This document shows, piece after piece, positions 8,158 through 16,945 of a stretch of 40,487 nt of DNA. The stretch is from Phycisphaerales bacterium (GTDB taxonomy: Bacteria > Planctomycetota > Phycisphaerae > Phycisphaerales > UBA1924). Each line of letters begins with the position of its first letter. The first letter of the stretch is position 1. Position numbers and translations under genes: made by a program. The notes beneath the pieces are model-generated. The model saw only the letters and a program-made list of their open reading frames with translations, was not told where the DNA came from and did not search any database. The stretch lies in NCBI GenBank assembly GCA_007693765.1, contig RECZ01000078.1:1-40487 (forward strand). The letters are read 5' to 3'.

Positions 8158-8901
8158 TCAGAGCTCCAGCAGCTCCCCGTCGGTGAGCGGGCGCATGTCG
8201 GTCGACGCGGGGTCGAAATCATCGCCCATATGGATGAGCCGGATCTTGCGCCGCAGCGCATCGGGCAGGGCGTTGAGCTCTTCGATCGTGGTGTGCGCCG
8301 GCGGGTGGTTCGTCTCGTGGACGATCAGGTCCGCGGCGCTGAGCCACTCGATGTGCGCCGCCTCGAAGAGCGTGTCGCCCGACCACCCCAGCGTGCGCTG
8401 GCCGTCGCTGATGAGCAGGCCGATGGTGGGCACGTGGTGCGTCGTGAACCGGCAGCGCACGCGCAGGCCGGCGATCGTCGCCTCGGTCTCGGGCTCGAGC
8501 AGCCGCACGTCGAAGTAGTCGTCGATCCGCACCGGACGCTCGACGCCGATGAGCGTGTCCATCGCCGGGGCCAGGCGCTGCCACAGGCGGTCGATGACGG
8601 GGGCCGTGGTGTGCAGGCGCGGCGGGTTCTGGCGGGCTCCGGTCTTGCGGTCCACCCAGCCGGTGAACCCCACCGACTCGAGCCCGTTGCAGTGGTCGCC
8701 GTGCAGGTGCGTGAGGACGATGTCGTCGATCACCGAGACATCGACCTCCCACCCGTGGCGCGACGCCGCCTCGTGAATGACGCGGTGGATCGGGTCCGGG
8801 CAGTCGAGCAGGATATGGCCCTCGGGCGCCTCGATAAGCGCGCTCGATCCGTAATGCAGACGTGTAAAGGCGTCGCCGACGCCGAGTATCAACGCGCGCA
8901 T
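8158..8901 (-). CDS. Metallo-beta-lactamase-fold hydrolase (RNase Z-like)
   Basis: The protein has 247 residues from the ATG at 8901, which has GAGGGG five bases upstream. The ATG at 8916 has a poorer context. The metal-binding signature THLHGDH lies at about residue 65. Later ligands are seen as FTTHHVPTIG (about 155), LGWSGDTLF (about 175) and VHETNH (about 195). The layout and length fit the RNase Z/ElaC-like or phosphodiesterase branch of the fold, which hydrolyses phosphodiester or ester bonds with two metal ions. The substrate cannot be told. It converges on the dehydrogenase gene with an 18-base gap. Confidence 0.85.
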   Translation of the reverse strand: MRALILGVGDAFTRLHYGSSALIEAPEGHILLDCPDPIHRVIHEAASRHGWEVDVSVIDDIVLTHLHGDHCNGLESVGFTGWVDRKTGARQNPPRLHTTAPVIDRLWQRLAPAMDTLIGVERPVRIDDYFDVRLLEPETEATIAGLRVRCRFTTHHVPTIGLLISDGQRTLGWSGDTLFEAAHIEWLSAADLIVHETNHPPAHTTIEELNALPDALRRKIRLIHMGDDFDPASTDMRPLTDGELLEL

Positions 8902-9013
8902 CGTATCCCCTCGCATGCCTTACTGACGCGCTCGCCGCGCCCAGTGCACGGCCACTGTAGCGACCCCCGCCAGAGGCCGCCCGCATCGGGCGCCGGACAT
9001 CGGGCGGGGGCGT

Positions 9014-10336
9014 TCACGACTCCCTCCGGATGAGCACGACGGTCTGGTCGTCGGCCGCGGGGGCGCCGCCCGTGAAGGCGTCCACCGTGGAGCGGATGCG
9101 GTCGGAGATCTCGCTCGCCGCCGACCCGCGCATGCCGGTGAAGATGTCGATGAGCCGCTCGAGGCCGAACTGCTCGTTGTCGTCGCGCATGGCCTCGATG
9201 ATGCCGTCGGAGATCACGGCGTAGACGTCCCCGGGCTCGAGACGGATGCGCGTGGAACGCTCGGCGTCGAGGTCGGGCAGGATGCCCAGCGGCATGGTGT
9301 CGGCGTCGCTGACGATCACCTCGTTGGTCGCGTACCGATGCAGGAGCAGCGGCGCCTGCCCGGCGCTGAAGACGTCCAGCGTGTGCGCGAGGGCGTCGAG
9401 CTCGCCCATCCACGCGGTGACGAAGAGCCCGGGGGGGAGATCCTCACAGAGCTGGCGGTTGATCTGCGACATCGTCTCCAGCACGCCCGCGCCGATGCGC
9501 GCCCCCATGCGCAGCATCGAGCGCACCTGCGTCACCGAGAGCGCCGGCCCCACGCCGTGGCCCGTGGCGTCGGCCATGAAGAAGAACGCGCCGTCGGCCT
9601 CGTCGCCGTTGGGCATCACGCGCCGCGACGACCCGTCGTGCGCCAGGCCCACCGCATCGTACGCGTCGCCGCCGGTCTGCTCCGCGGGCTCGCTGAACGC
9701 GGCGAGGTCGTAGCCCTTCATCCGCGGCAGGCTCGACGGGAACGACTGCTGCTGCACGTGCCGCGCGACCTCGATCTCACGCTCGAGCTTCTCGCGCATC
9801 AGGCGGTCCTCGAGCAGGCGGGCACGCTTGATCGCCACCGCGGCCTGCGCGGCGAGGGCGCAGGCGATCTCCTCGTCCTCCGGCCCGAAGCGGCCGCCGC
9901 GCTTGTTGAGCACCTGTGCCACCCCCACCAACTCGCCGCCAACGCTCTCGAGCGGGATCGCCAGGATGGAGCGCGTGCGGAAGCCCGTCGCCTTGTCCAC
10001 CGCGGGGTTGAAGCGCGGGTCGGCGTAGGCGTCGGGCACGTTGATCACGGCGCGGGCGCGGGCGCACTCGCCCGCCAGCCCCTGCCCGACGTCGACGCGG
10101 ATCTCCTCGGGCACGCCCGGCCCCGAAGCCACGCCGTGGGCCACGCTGGAAAAGAGCTGCGACTTGGGCGCATCGTGCTCGAACACCGTGGCGCGCTCGG
10201 CGTCGAGCACGTCGCGCATGGCGTCGATGATCACCGAGAGCACCTCGTGCAGGTCGTCGGTGGCCCCGAGCAGGCGCGCCACCGCCAGCACGCGACGCAG
10301 CGCGTCCTGGTGCAGCGTTGACTCCGCTTCGGGCAT
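9014..10336 (-). CDS. GAF-domain SpoIIE-type serine/threonine phosphatase
   Basis: The protein has 440 residues from the ATG at 10336. A GTG at 10342 adds only two codons. A GAF domain covers about 15-170 (VLDAERATVFEHD; the VGQGLAG loop; FRTRSILAIPLESVGGELVG). A coiled-coil linker, EREIEVARHVQQQSFPSSLP, follows, and then a PPM/SpoIIE phosphatase domain (about 205-440). The metal-binding motifs are TGGDAYDA, ADATGHGVGPAL, SDGIIEAM and DDQTVVLIRR. RsbU-like proteins of this build dephosphorylate anti-anti-sigma factors in response to a signal sensed by the GAF domain. No STAS or RsbW partner gene is nearby. It lies 91 bases downstream of the phosphorylase gene. Confidence 0.9.
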   Translation of the reverse strand: MPEAESTLHQDALRRVLAVARLLGATDDLHEVLSVIIDAMRDVLDAERATVFEHDAPKSQLFSSVAHGVASGPGVPEEIRVDVGQGLAGECARARAVINVPDAYADPRFNPAVDKATGFRTRSILAIPLESVGGELVGVAQVLNKRGGRFGPEDEEIACALAAQAAVAIKRARLLEDRLMREKLEREIEVARHVQQQSFPSSLPRMKGYDLAAFSEPAEQTGGDAYDAVGLAHDGSSRRVMPNGDEADGAFFFMADATGHGVGPALSVTQVRSMLRMGARIGAGVLETMSQINRQLCEDLPPGLFVTAWMGELDALAHTLDVFSAGQAPLLLHRYATNEVIVSDADTMPLGILPDLDAERSTRIRLEPGDVYAVISDGIIEAMRDDNEQFGLERLIDIFTGMRGSAASEISDRIRSTVDAFTGGAPAADDQTVVLIRRES

Positions 10337-10427
10337 GAGCACCGGGCCTTTCGGCGCCGCGGCGCGGCGCGCATCCGAATTGTACGAACGCCGTTCACCC
10401 CCGCAACACGGGGGCGGGCGCGTCGGG

Positions 10428-13100
10428 TCACGCCCGCGCGGGCTCGACGACGAAATCGCTCACCTGGCGCGTGCTGGGCGCATCGGGGTCGGACTCGACG
10501 TCCCACGTGATCAGCCCCGGCACGAACGGGGTCGGCAGCCGCGCTTCTCTGGGCAGCACGCGCACCGAGAACCCGCAACGCCCCGACTGGTGCGCGGTGA
10601 ACGAGCCCGCGAAGGTGTGCAGCCCGGAACCGCGCTCCCCCCCGCCCTCGTGCGTCATCTCCTCGGCGAGCCCGTCGACGAGGTCGCCCGTGCTGGTGAC
10701 CGCGCCGTGGTACACCTGCACCAGCACGTCCTCGGGCGACAGATCGCCCAGCCGCACCGACGCCTCCACCCGCACCCCCGTGCGGATGGGCACCTGGGCG
10801 CTGATGTCGGATCGCACACTCTCGATCGCCACCCCCGGCCAGTGGTCGCGCAGGCGGTGCATCCGGTCGGACACGTCGCGCGCGTTGCGCAGCGCATCGC
10901 GCTGCATCATCATCGCGGCCTCGTGCGCCGGGTAATAGTGCGCCGACGCGTAGCCCATCACCATGCGGTTGGAGTTGAACCGCGGCGCCATGCCCGCGAT
11001 GCTGCGCTTCATCCGCGTGATCCACTTGCGGGGCAGGCCGGCGCTGTCGCGGTCGTAGAACTCGGGCAGGATCTCGCGTTCGATGAGGTCGAACAGGGCG
11101 CGGCTCTCGACCTCGTCCTGCTCGTCGCGGTCGTCGTACTGCTCGCCGCGACCGATCGCGAAGCCGGACTCCGGGTCGTACGCCTCGTCCCACCAACCGT
11201 CGAGGATGGAGACGTGGATCACCCCGTTCATCGCGGCCTTCATGCCCGATGTGCCCGAGGCCTCCATGCCGCGCACCGGCGTGTTCAGCCACACGTCGCA
11301 GCCCTGCACCAGGCGCCGGGCGACGTCCATGTCGTAGTCCTCGAGGAAGACCAGCCGGCCCTCCAGGCCCTCGGCGCGAGCGAAGCGGACGAGGTCGCGG
11401 ATGAGCTCCTTGCCCGGGCCGTCGGCGGGGTGCGCCTTGCCGGCGAGCAGCAACTGCACCGGCCGATCGTCGTTGGTGAGCAGCGCCCGGAGGCGTTCGA
11501 GGTTGCGCAGCAGCAGCGTGCCGCGCTTGTACGTGGCGAAGCGCCGGGCGAAGCCGATCGTGAACGCGGTGGGGTCGACGCGTGCGGCGACGCGGTCGGC
11601 TTCCTCCTGCCCGGCGCCGCGGATGCGCATCTGCTCGCGCGACTTGGATCGCGCCCACGTGACGAGCTGCTCGCGCGTCCGCTGGCGGACGCGCCAGAGC
11701 TCCTCGTCGGGGATGTCGCGCACGCCGCGCCATACGTCGTGGTTGGCCGGGTCGCGCTGCCAGGCGCTGTCGAGATAGCGGTCGAAGAGGTCGATCAGGT
11801 CCGACTTGATCCACGACCGCGCGTGCACGCCGTTGGTGACGTGGCTGATGGGCACCTCCTGCTCGGGCAGGCCGGGCCAGAGGCGCTGCCACATCCGCCG
11901 GCTCACCGCGCCGTGCAGGCGGCTCACGCCGTTGCAGTCGCGCGCGGTGCGCAGCGCCAGCACCGCCATCGAGAAGAACTCGCCGCGGTCCTCCGTGTGC
12001 TCGCGCCCCAGCGCCAGCAGGCCCTCGAGGTCCAGGCCGATGTCGTGGAGCATGTGCCGGAAGTAGCGCTCCATGATCTCGGGCGCGAAGCGGTCGATGC
12101 CCGCGGGCACGGGGGTGTGCGTGGTGAAGACGTGCCCCGCCGCCGCGGCCGTCCGCGCCTCGTCGAACGACACGTTGTGCGCCTGACGAAACACGCGGAT
12201 GCGCTCCAGCGCCAGGAACGCGCTGTGGCCCTCGTTCATGTGGTACACGGTGGGCTCGACGCCCATCTTCTCCAGCGCCCGCACGCCGCCGATGCCCAGC
12301 ACGATCTCCTGCTTGATGCGCATCTCGACGTCGCCGCCGTAGAGGTTGCGGGTGATGTCGCGGTCGTCGCGCTGGTTCTCGGGGAAGTTGGTGTCCAGCA
12401 GGAACAGGGCCGTGCGGCCCACGTTGCACCGCCACACGCCGATGGTCACGCTGCGCCCCGGCAGCTCGACGCTCACGCGGAACTGCTGTCCCGTGGTCGG
12501 GTCGATCACCCTGTGCACGGGCTGGTTGGGGAAGTCCTGCTCGGGGTACGTCTCCTGCTGCCAGCCGTCGGAGTTGAGGTACTGGTGGAAGTACCCGTTG
12601 CGGTAGAGCAGCCCGACGCCGACGAGCGGGACGCCCAGCTCGCTCGCCGACTTGAGGTGATCGCCCGCCAGCACGCCGAGGCCGCCCGAGTAGACATGGA
12701 GGCACTCCGTGAGCCCGAACTCGGCGGAGAAGTACGCCGCGAGGAAGGGCCGATCGGACTTGTCCCCGATCTCAGGGCGCTCGCTCGCCCGCGTGTCGTG
12801 CCACGTCGGGCGCTCCATGTGCGCGGTCATCGAGGCGTGCACGAGGCTCAGGGCGTGCAGGTACGAGTTGTCGGCGGCGGCGCGATCCAGTGTCTCCTGC
12901 GCGATCTGCCCCAGCATCCGCACGGGGTTGTGGTGCGTCTCGTTCCACAACTCGCGGTCGAGGCGCACGAAGAGATCGATGGCGCGGGGGTTCCACGTCC
13001 ACCACAGATTGTGCGCGATCTCCAGTAGTGGCGCGAGCGGGACGGGCAGCGCGGGGATGACGCGGAACGAGCGGACGCGGGCTTGGCCGTAAGGGAGCAT
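10428..13100 (-). CDS. glgP: Alpha-glucan phosphorylase (GT35, with N-terminal DUF3417)
   Basis: The protein has 890 residues from the ATG at 13100 (MLPYGQARV). It releases glucose-1-phosphate from glycogen or maltodextrin, using pyridoxal phosphate. The N-terminal DUF3417 domain is visible as NLWWTWNPRAIDLF and HHNPVRML (about 25-60). The glycosyltransferase core carries GGLGVLAGDHLKSAS, TTHTPVPAG, a HVTNGVH motif, and the PLP-binding GTSGMKAAMNG with Lys at about 621. The length and DUF3417 place it in the long Mycobacterium/Thermotoga-type branch rather than the E. coli GlgP/MalP type. No other glycogen genes are near. Upstream, 230 bases separate it from a divergent small membrane protein. 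Confidence 0.95.
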   Translation of the reverse strand: MLPYGQARVRSFRVIPALPVPLAPLLEIAHNLWWTWNPRAIDLFVRLDRELWNETHHNPVRMLGQIAQETLDRAAADNSYLHALSLVHASMTAHMERPTWHDTRASERPEIGDKSDRPFLAAYFSAEFGLTECLHVYSGGLGVLAGDHLKSASELGVPLVGVGLLYRNGYFHQYLNSDGWQQETYPEQDFPNQPVHRVIDPTTGQQFRVSVELPGRSVTIGVWRCNVGRTALFLLDTNFPENQRDDRDITRNLYGGDVEMRIKQEIVLGIGGVRALEKMGVEPTVYHMNEGHSAFLALERIRVFRQAHNVSFDEARTAAAAGHVFTTHTPVPAGIDRFAPEIMERYFRHMLHDIGLDLEGLLALGREHTEDRGEFFSMAVLALRTARDCNGVSRLHGAVSRRMWQRLWPGLPEQEVPISHVTNGVHARSWIKSDLIDLFDRYLDSAWQRDPANHDVWRGVRDIPDEELWRVRQRTREQLVTWARSKSREQMRIRGAGQEEADRVAARVDPTAFTIGFARRFATYKRGTLLLRNLERLRALLTNDDRPVQLLLAGKAHPADGPGKELIRDLVRFARAEGLEGRLVFLEDYDMDVARRLVQGCDVWLNTPVRGMEASGTSGMKAAMNGVIHVSILDGWWDEAYDPESGFAIGRGEQYDDRDEQDEVESRALFDLIEREILPEFYDRDSAGLPRKWITRMKRSIAGMAPRFNSNRMVMGYASAHYYPAHEAAMMMQRDALRNARDVSDRMHRLRDHWPGVAIESVRSDISAQVPIRTGVRVEASVRLGDLSPEDVLVQVYHGAVTSTGDLVDGLAEEMTHEGGGERGSGLHTFAGSFTAHQSGRCGFSVRVLPREARLPTPFVPGLITWDVESDPDAPSTRQVSDFVVEPARA

Positions 13101-13330
13101 GGGGGTCTCGCGGACGCGGGGTGGGGTTCGGGCAGGACGCACCGGAGCCGATCGCCCCCGGGCGGGGCGGGGCCCACGCGGAGCGCATCGGCGCCGTACG
13201 CTGGACACTTTATCGGCGCAGCGCACTCGAGGCGGAGAATCACCCCTCCGTCTCGGGGAGCGCACACCCCGCCCGAGCGCTTACCATGCGACTTTTCCCA
13301 CTCCGACCAGCCGCACGGGAGACAAAAGCC

Positions 13331-13816
13331 ATGCGATATTTCATCCTCACCCTCGCCTACGCCGCGGTGCTCCTGCTCGCGGGGATCGTCGCCTTCCTGC
13401 TCGCCCCCGAGGGCGCCAGGGCCACCACGGCCCTCATCGTGCCCGGGTTCGCCGCCGCCTTCATGGTGCTGCTCGCCATCGGCATGCGCGCCACCGCGGG
13501 CACGCCGACGTCCAAAAAGATTCAGCTCGCGGCGATCGCCATGGCGGTGCTCTTCGCCCTCGCCTTCGGCGGCCGTGCCGCCAGCGCCTCGCCCAAGGTG
13601 CGTGCGCACATGGATGCGCAGCAGGCCTACACCCAGGCCGTCGAGACCGGCGCGACCCCCGACACGCCCGAGGCGCGCCGCGCCTTCTTCGAAGCCCGCG
13701 ATGCGCCCCCCTACAGCCCCGGCTACCTCACCCGCACGCTCTGGCTGCTCTGCGGCGCCTCGCTGGGCTACGCCGGCGCCATGCTGATGCGCGGCAAGCC
13801 CGTCGAGCCGAAATGA
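13331..13816 (+). CDS. Small membrane protein with three to four helices
   Basis: The protein has 161 residues from the ATG at 13331, which has GGAG about 10 bases upstream. Another in-frame ATG at 13286 is possible but adds a Pro/Arg-rich stretch. Hydrophobic segments lie at about 3-23 (YFILTLAYAAVLLLAGIVAFLL), 33-53, 62-80 and near the C-terminus (about 138-153, LWLLCGASLGYAGAMLM). The loop between the third and fourth helices is Pro/Ala/Glu-rich. No family is recognised. It diverges from glgP and converges on mqnE with a 16-base gap. Confidence 0.65.
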   Translation: MRYFILTLAYAAVLLLAGIVAFLLAPEGARATTALIVPGFAAAFMVLLAIGMRATAGTPTSKKIQLAAIAMAVLFALAFGGRAASASPKVRAHMDAQQAYTQAVETGATPDTPEARRAFFEARDAPPYSPGYLTRTLWLLCGASLGYAGAMLMRGKPVEPK

Positions 13817-13832
13817 CCCGCGTCGGCGCCCG

Positions 13833-15107
13833 TTACTCGGCGATGCGCCACGCCGCGCCGTCGCGGGTGACGCGCCGGTAGAGCGTGTCGCGCTCCACGG
13901 GCGTAAAGCCCGCGTCGCGGATGGTGCGCTGGAGGTCGGGCACGGTCACTTCCTGATGCGTGGTGGCGCCGCCGACCTTGGTGATGTCGTACCACACCAC
14001 GGTGCCGTCGATGTCGTCCGCGCCGCTCTGGAGCATGAGCTGCGCCATCGCCAGCGTCTGCATGATCCAGAACGCCTTCACGTGCGGGAAGTTGTCGAGC
14101 ATCAGCCGCGCCACCGCCAGCGTGCGCAGGTTCTCGATGCCCGAGGGACCGGGCAAACGCTCGAGCGCGCTGCCGTCGGGGAAGAAGGGGAGCGGGATGA
14201 TCGTCTGGAAGTACCCGCCGCGATCGTTCATCGCGGGCGTGGGCGGGCGGACGCCCTCGCGCGTGAGGGTTATGGCGCCGCTCCCGTCGGCGGCGTAGCC
14301 CAACCGCGCCAGCGCTTCGTCCTGCGCTGAGCGCAGCATGTCCATGTGGACGAGCCGCTCGTCGCGCTGCTCGATGTGCCCGTAGAGGATCGTCGCGTTG
14401 GTGTTCAGCCCCAGCTCGTGCGCCACGCGGTGGACATCCAGCCACACGTCGGAGCGGATCTTGCCCTTGAACGCCTCGTCGTGAACGCGGTCGTCGAAGA
14501 CCTCCGCCCCGCCCCCCGGCAGCGAGCCGAGCCCCGCCTCGAGCAGGCGCTCCAGCACCCAGCGGATCGACGCCTTCCGGTCGTCGTTCTTCATCACCTT
14601 GGCGATGCGCGCCAGGTGCACGATCTCCACCGCCGTGAACGCCTTGAGGTGCAGCCCCGGCGCCGACTCGCGGATCGCGCGCAGCATGTCCGTGTAGTAC
14701 TCGAAGGGCAGGTGCGGCTGGAGCCCGCCGACGATGTGCATCTCCGTCGCACCGGACTCGACCGCCCGCAGCGCCTCGGCGCGCACCTCGTCGAGCGAAC
14801 GCGTGTACGCCCCCTCGTCGCCCTTCTTGCGGTGAAACTCGCAGAACGTGCACGAGAGCGCGCAGATGTTCGAGTAGTTCAGGTGCCGGTTGATGTTGTA
14901 GTAGCCCACGCCCGGGTTGAGACGCTGGCGCACCTCGTCGGCGATCTCGCACAGCGACCAGATGTCGGGCGTCTCATAGAGAACGCGCCCGTCCTCCATC
15001 GACAGCCGCTCGCCGGTGAGGGCCTTGGCGCGGATCGCGTCCAGGCGCGGGTCTCCGTGGCCGGGGCCGAGGGCGGGCGGACGGGATGGTGCAGCGGTGG
15101 TGGGCAT
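13833..15107 (-). CDS. mqnE: Aminofutalosine synthase (radical SAM), menaquinone biosynthesis
   Basis: The protein has 424 residues from the ATG at 15107. The radical SAM motif is C82-x3-C86-x2-C89 (CALSCTFC). It is followed by FHRKKGDEGAYT, MHIVGGLQPHLPFEYY, GSLPGGGAEVFDDRV and ATILYGHIEQRDERLVH, all typical of MqnE/MqnC. The MHIVGG and GSLPGGGAE forms favour MqnE, which joins 3-[(1-carboxyvinyl)oxy]benzoate to SAM in the futalosine pathway. No other mqn genes lie in the window. The 243-base gap upstream carries a TTCCGGGGG repeat and the terminator of the anti-sigma operon. Confidence 0.9.
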   Translation of the reverse strand: MPTTAAPSRPPALGPGHGDPRLDAIRAKALTGERLSMEDGRVLYETPDIWSLCEIADEVRQRLNPGVGYYNINRHLNYSNICALSCTFCEFHRKKGDEGAYTRSLDEVRAEALRAVESGATEMHIVGGLQPHLPFEYYTDMLRAIRESAPGLHLKAFTAVEIVHLARIAKVMKNDDRKASIRWVLERLLEAGLGSLPGGGAEVFDDRVHDEAFKGKIRSDVWLDVHRVAHELGLNTNATILYGHIEQRDERLVHMDMLRSAQDEALARLGYAADGSGAITLTREGVRPPTPAMNDRGGYFQTIIPLPFFPDGSALERLPGPSGIENLRTLAVARLMLDNFPHVKAFWIMQTLAMAQLMLQSGADDIDGTVVWYDITKVGGATTHQEVTVPDLQRTIRDAGFTPVERDTLYRRVTRDGAAWRIAE

Positions 15108-15242
15108 GACCGTTCCTTCGTCGGCTTTGGGGCGCTCGATACACGCCCCGCGGACGCAACGATACGCGCAAAGCCCCCGCACCGCGTGCGGGGGACACTG
15201 CGGGAGAGTGTTCCGGGGGACGTTCCGGGGGGTGCACGCGTC
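15108..15242. repeat. Intergenic region with a CCCGCAC/GTGCGGG hairpin and TTCCGGGGG repeats
   Basis: The region lies between the start of mqnE and the terminator of the sigma operon. It holds a CCCGCAC-CG-CGTGCGGG hairpin at about 15177-15195 and two direct copies of GTTCCGGGGG (about 15209-15230). The same core occurs at about 29230-29257 and inside lysX at about 25591-25615. I see no gene here. A promoter for mqnE must lie in this stretch but is not obvious. Confidence 0.45.
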
Positions 15243-15280
15243 AAAAACGACCGTGGCGCCCGGTGAGGACGCCACGGTCG
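15243..15280 (-). terminator. Intrinsic terminator of the sigma/anti-sigma operon
   Basis: A perfect 11-bp inverted repeat (15248-15258 with 15270-15280, arms CGACCGTGGCG and CGCCACGGTCG) has an 11-base loop. On the minus strand it is followed by five T residues (A-run at 15243-15247). It lies 71 bases past the stop of the anti-sigma gene, which fits a Rho-independent terminator for the minus-strand transcript. Confidence 0.85.
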
Positions 15281-15350
15281 GATCGGTTCGTGCGCCCCCG
15301 CGCCGGCGTTTCGCCGACGCGGAAGCGTGTGTGGACGGTGTGGGCCCCGC

Positions 15351-16139
15351 TCAGGCGACGATGCTCACCAGCACCGCGTCGGCGGCGGTGCGCGCCGTGT
15401 AGGGCACGATCGCCAGGCGGACGCCCGCGGGGATCTCCACGCTCACAGGCGAGGCGCCGTGCCCACCGGAGGACTGGATCTGCGCGAGCGTGGCGCCGAT
15501 GCGCCCGTCGTCTTCGAGCACCACGAGGCGGTAGCCGCCGTCGATGGGCGCGAGCCCGCGGTGCAGGAGGTACGCGGCGTTCTTGTCGACGAGGAGCGAG
15601 GCCTGCGCAGCGCCGGGCGCGGGGTTCGACGATGCGGCGAAGGAGACGAGCGTGGCCTCCTGGCTCAGCATGGAGTCGAGGAAGCGGGCGCCGTAGGACT
15701 GCAGCACAGTCGTCAGCATGCCGCCCTCGGTCTCGGCGATCTGGATGCTGCGGAACTGGTCGGACACGCGGTGCACCGAGAAGCCCAGCACGATCGTGCC
15801 GGCGAGCAGCGCGATGCACGCCGCACGCCAGATCGGCGAGACGTTGCGCTGCAGCGCCACCGTGAAGGGGCCGACGCTGCGGGCGATCCGCTGCCGGGCC
15901 TCCGCGTCGCGGATGGCCGCCACGGCGTCGATCACCTTGCGCTTCAGGCCGGGCGGGGGCGGGACGTTGGGCAGGATGTCGTCGATGTCGGAGTGGCGCA
16001 GCATCTCGCGGCGGATCTGCGACTGCACCGCGGGCGCAGCGCGCTCGTACGCCTGTTCAAAGGCCTGACGCTCCTCATCGTCGAGGAGGTTGAGCACGTA
16101 CATGGAGGCTTGTTCGTAGAGTTCTCTTGTGCTGATCAT
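15351..16139 (-). CDS. Anti-sigma factor, RskA-like
   Basis: The protein has 262 residues. The N-terminal cytoplasmic part (LYEQASMYVLNLLDDEER, EQAYERAAPAV) matches the RskA-type anti-sigma N-terminus, which binds the ECF sigma factor without a zinc motif. One membrane helix is at about 103-122 (AACIALLAGTIVLGFSVHRV). The extracytoplasmic domain (about 125-262) is beta-rich and ends in PYTARTAADAVLVSIVA, as in RskA C-terminal domains. Its ATG overlaps the stop of the sigma gene in an ATGA (16136-16139), which suggests translational coupling of the pair. It presumably holds the sigma factor at the membrane until regulated proteolysis or another signal. Confidence 0.85.
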   Translation of the reverse strand: MISTRELYEQASMYVLNLLDDEERQAFEQAYERAAPAVQSQIRREMLRHSDIDDILPNVPPPPGLKRKVIDAVAAIRDAEARQRIARSVGPFTVALQRNVSPIWRAACIALLAGTIVLGFSVHRVSDQFRSIQIAETEGGMLTTVLQSYGARFLDSMLSQEATLVSFAASSNPAPGAAQASLLVDKNAAYLLHRGLAPIDGGYRLVVLEDDGRIGATLAQIQSSGGHGASPVSVEIPAGVRLAIVPYTARTAADAVLVSIVA

Positions 16140-16705
16140 GCCGCGAATTCCTCGCCTGCGCTGCGCTCTCTGAGGCGCACCAGCGCCCTGCTGAGAGCAG
16201 ATTTGATGGTCCCCAAGGGCTTGTTGAGCTCGATCCCGATCTGACGCAGCGTCTGCCCACCGAGGTAGGAACGGATGACCACCGTTCTCTGCAATTCGGG
16301 AAGCTGATCGATGCGTTTCATAAGTGCTTCGTACCGTTCGTCGTTTTCCATCCGGCCCGTCGGGTTCACCGGCTCGGCCGGCGTGGGCAGGGCCTCGTTG
16401 AGCGAGGAGGGCTTGATCCTCGCCTGCGCCCGCCGCATCCGGTCCACGAGGATCCGTCGCGAGAGCAGCATCACCCAAGTCACCAGCGCCGCCTTCTTCG
16501 GGTCGTAGCGCGATGCGGTTCGCCACAAACGAACGAAGATCTCCTGCACCGCGTCCTCGGCGTCGGCCCGAGTCGGCATGGCCTGATACGCCATCCGGTA
16601 CACCAGCGGGCCGAAGCGGTCGTACAGCTCGGAAATCGCGGACTCGTCATCCACGCTCACGCGCTGCATCAGCTCGAGATCGGCGTCGTTCTGTGACGCG
16701 CCCAT
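16136..16705 (-). CDS. ECF-family RNA polymerase sigma factor
   Basis: The protein has 189 residues from the ATG at 16705. Region 2 (about 25-95) contains ISELYDRFGPLVYRMAY, the DAEDAVQEIFVRLWR motif of sigma region 2.2, and WVMLLSRRILVDRMRR of regions 2.3-2.4. A linker rich in Pro and Glu follows. Region 4 (about 130-180) has LPELQRTVVIRSYLGG and the helix-turn-helix QTLRQIGIELNKPLGTIKSA. With the RskA-like partner it fits the SigK-type group. It starts divergently from the pseudopilin gene at 16946, which may be one of its targets. Confidence 0.9.
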   Translation of the reverse strand: MGASQNDADLELMQRVSVDDESAISELYDRFGPLVYRMAYQAMPTRADAEDAVQEIFVRLWRTASRYDPKKAALVTWVMLLSRRILVDRMRRAQARIKPSSLNEALPTPAEPVNPTGRMENDERYEALMKRIDQLPELQRTVVIRSYLGGQTLRQIGIELNKPLGTIKSALSRALVRLRERSAGEEFAA

Positions 16706-16945
16706 GGCTTCCGCCTCTCTGTCCGTTTACGTCGGCCGGGCTTTTTCTATGCCCATCATTCTACGTGCCTCACCCGCAAAGAGATGCGAAAATCTTCGAG
16801 GACCGTACATAATCCTACCATAAAATGGGGCCGATGGAACAAATGAATATGAATGTTCGGTTGTAAGGAGGGTGGGCACACGATAAAGTTCAGAGTGCCC
16901 ACAGGACCGACCCCGGACGGGGCCGTGTCAGGGAGGTGAGCTTCC
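16706..16945. promoter_or_regulatory. AT-rich divergent control region with a structured leader
   Basis: This 240-base gap separates the sigma factor (minus) and the pseudopilin (plus). From about 16735 to 16870 the base composition is far more AT-rich than anywhere else in the window. It contains GGAAC (16836-16840), a 17-base spacer, and CGGTTG (16858-16863), which fits an ECF-type promoter reading right. CATAAT at 16808-16813 could be a housekeeping -10. Downstream lies an inverted repeat, GTGGGCAC (16872-16879) with GTGCCCAC (16895-16902), in the presumed 5' leader. A strong Shine-Dalgarno GGGAGGTGA follows just before the GTG start. The promoter calls are by eye only. Confidence 0.5.

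Noticed and set aside
10381-10435. GC-rich hairpin at the end of glgP as terminator
   Set aside because: Stem-forming sequence is present (GGCGGGCG with CGCCCGC), but there is no T-run on the minus strand and it overlaps the stop codon.
10041-13028. Open frame of 995 codons on the plus strand opposite glgP
   Set aside because: The product is a low-complexity Arg/His/Val/Ala-rich string. It is the antisense shadow of the alpha-glucan phosphorylase, whose motifs are unambiguous.
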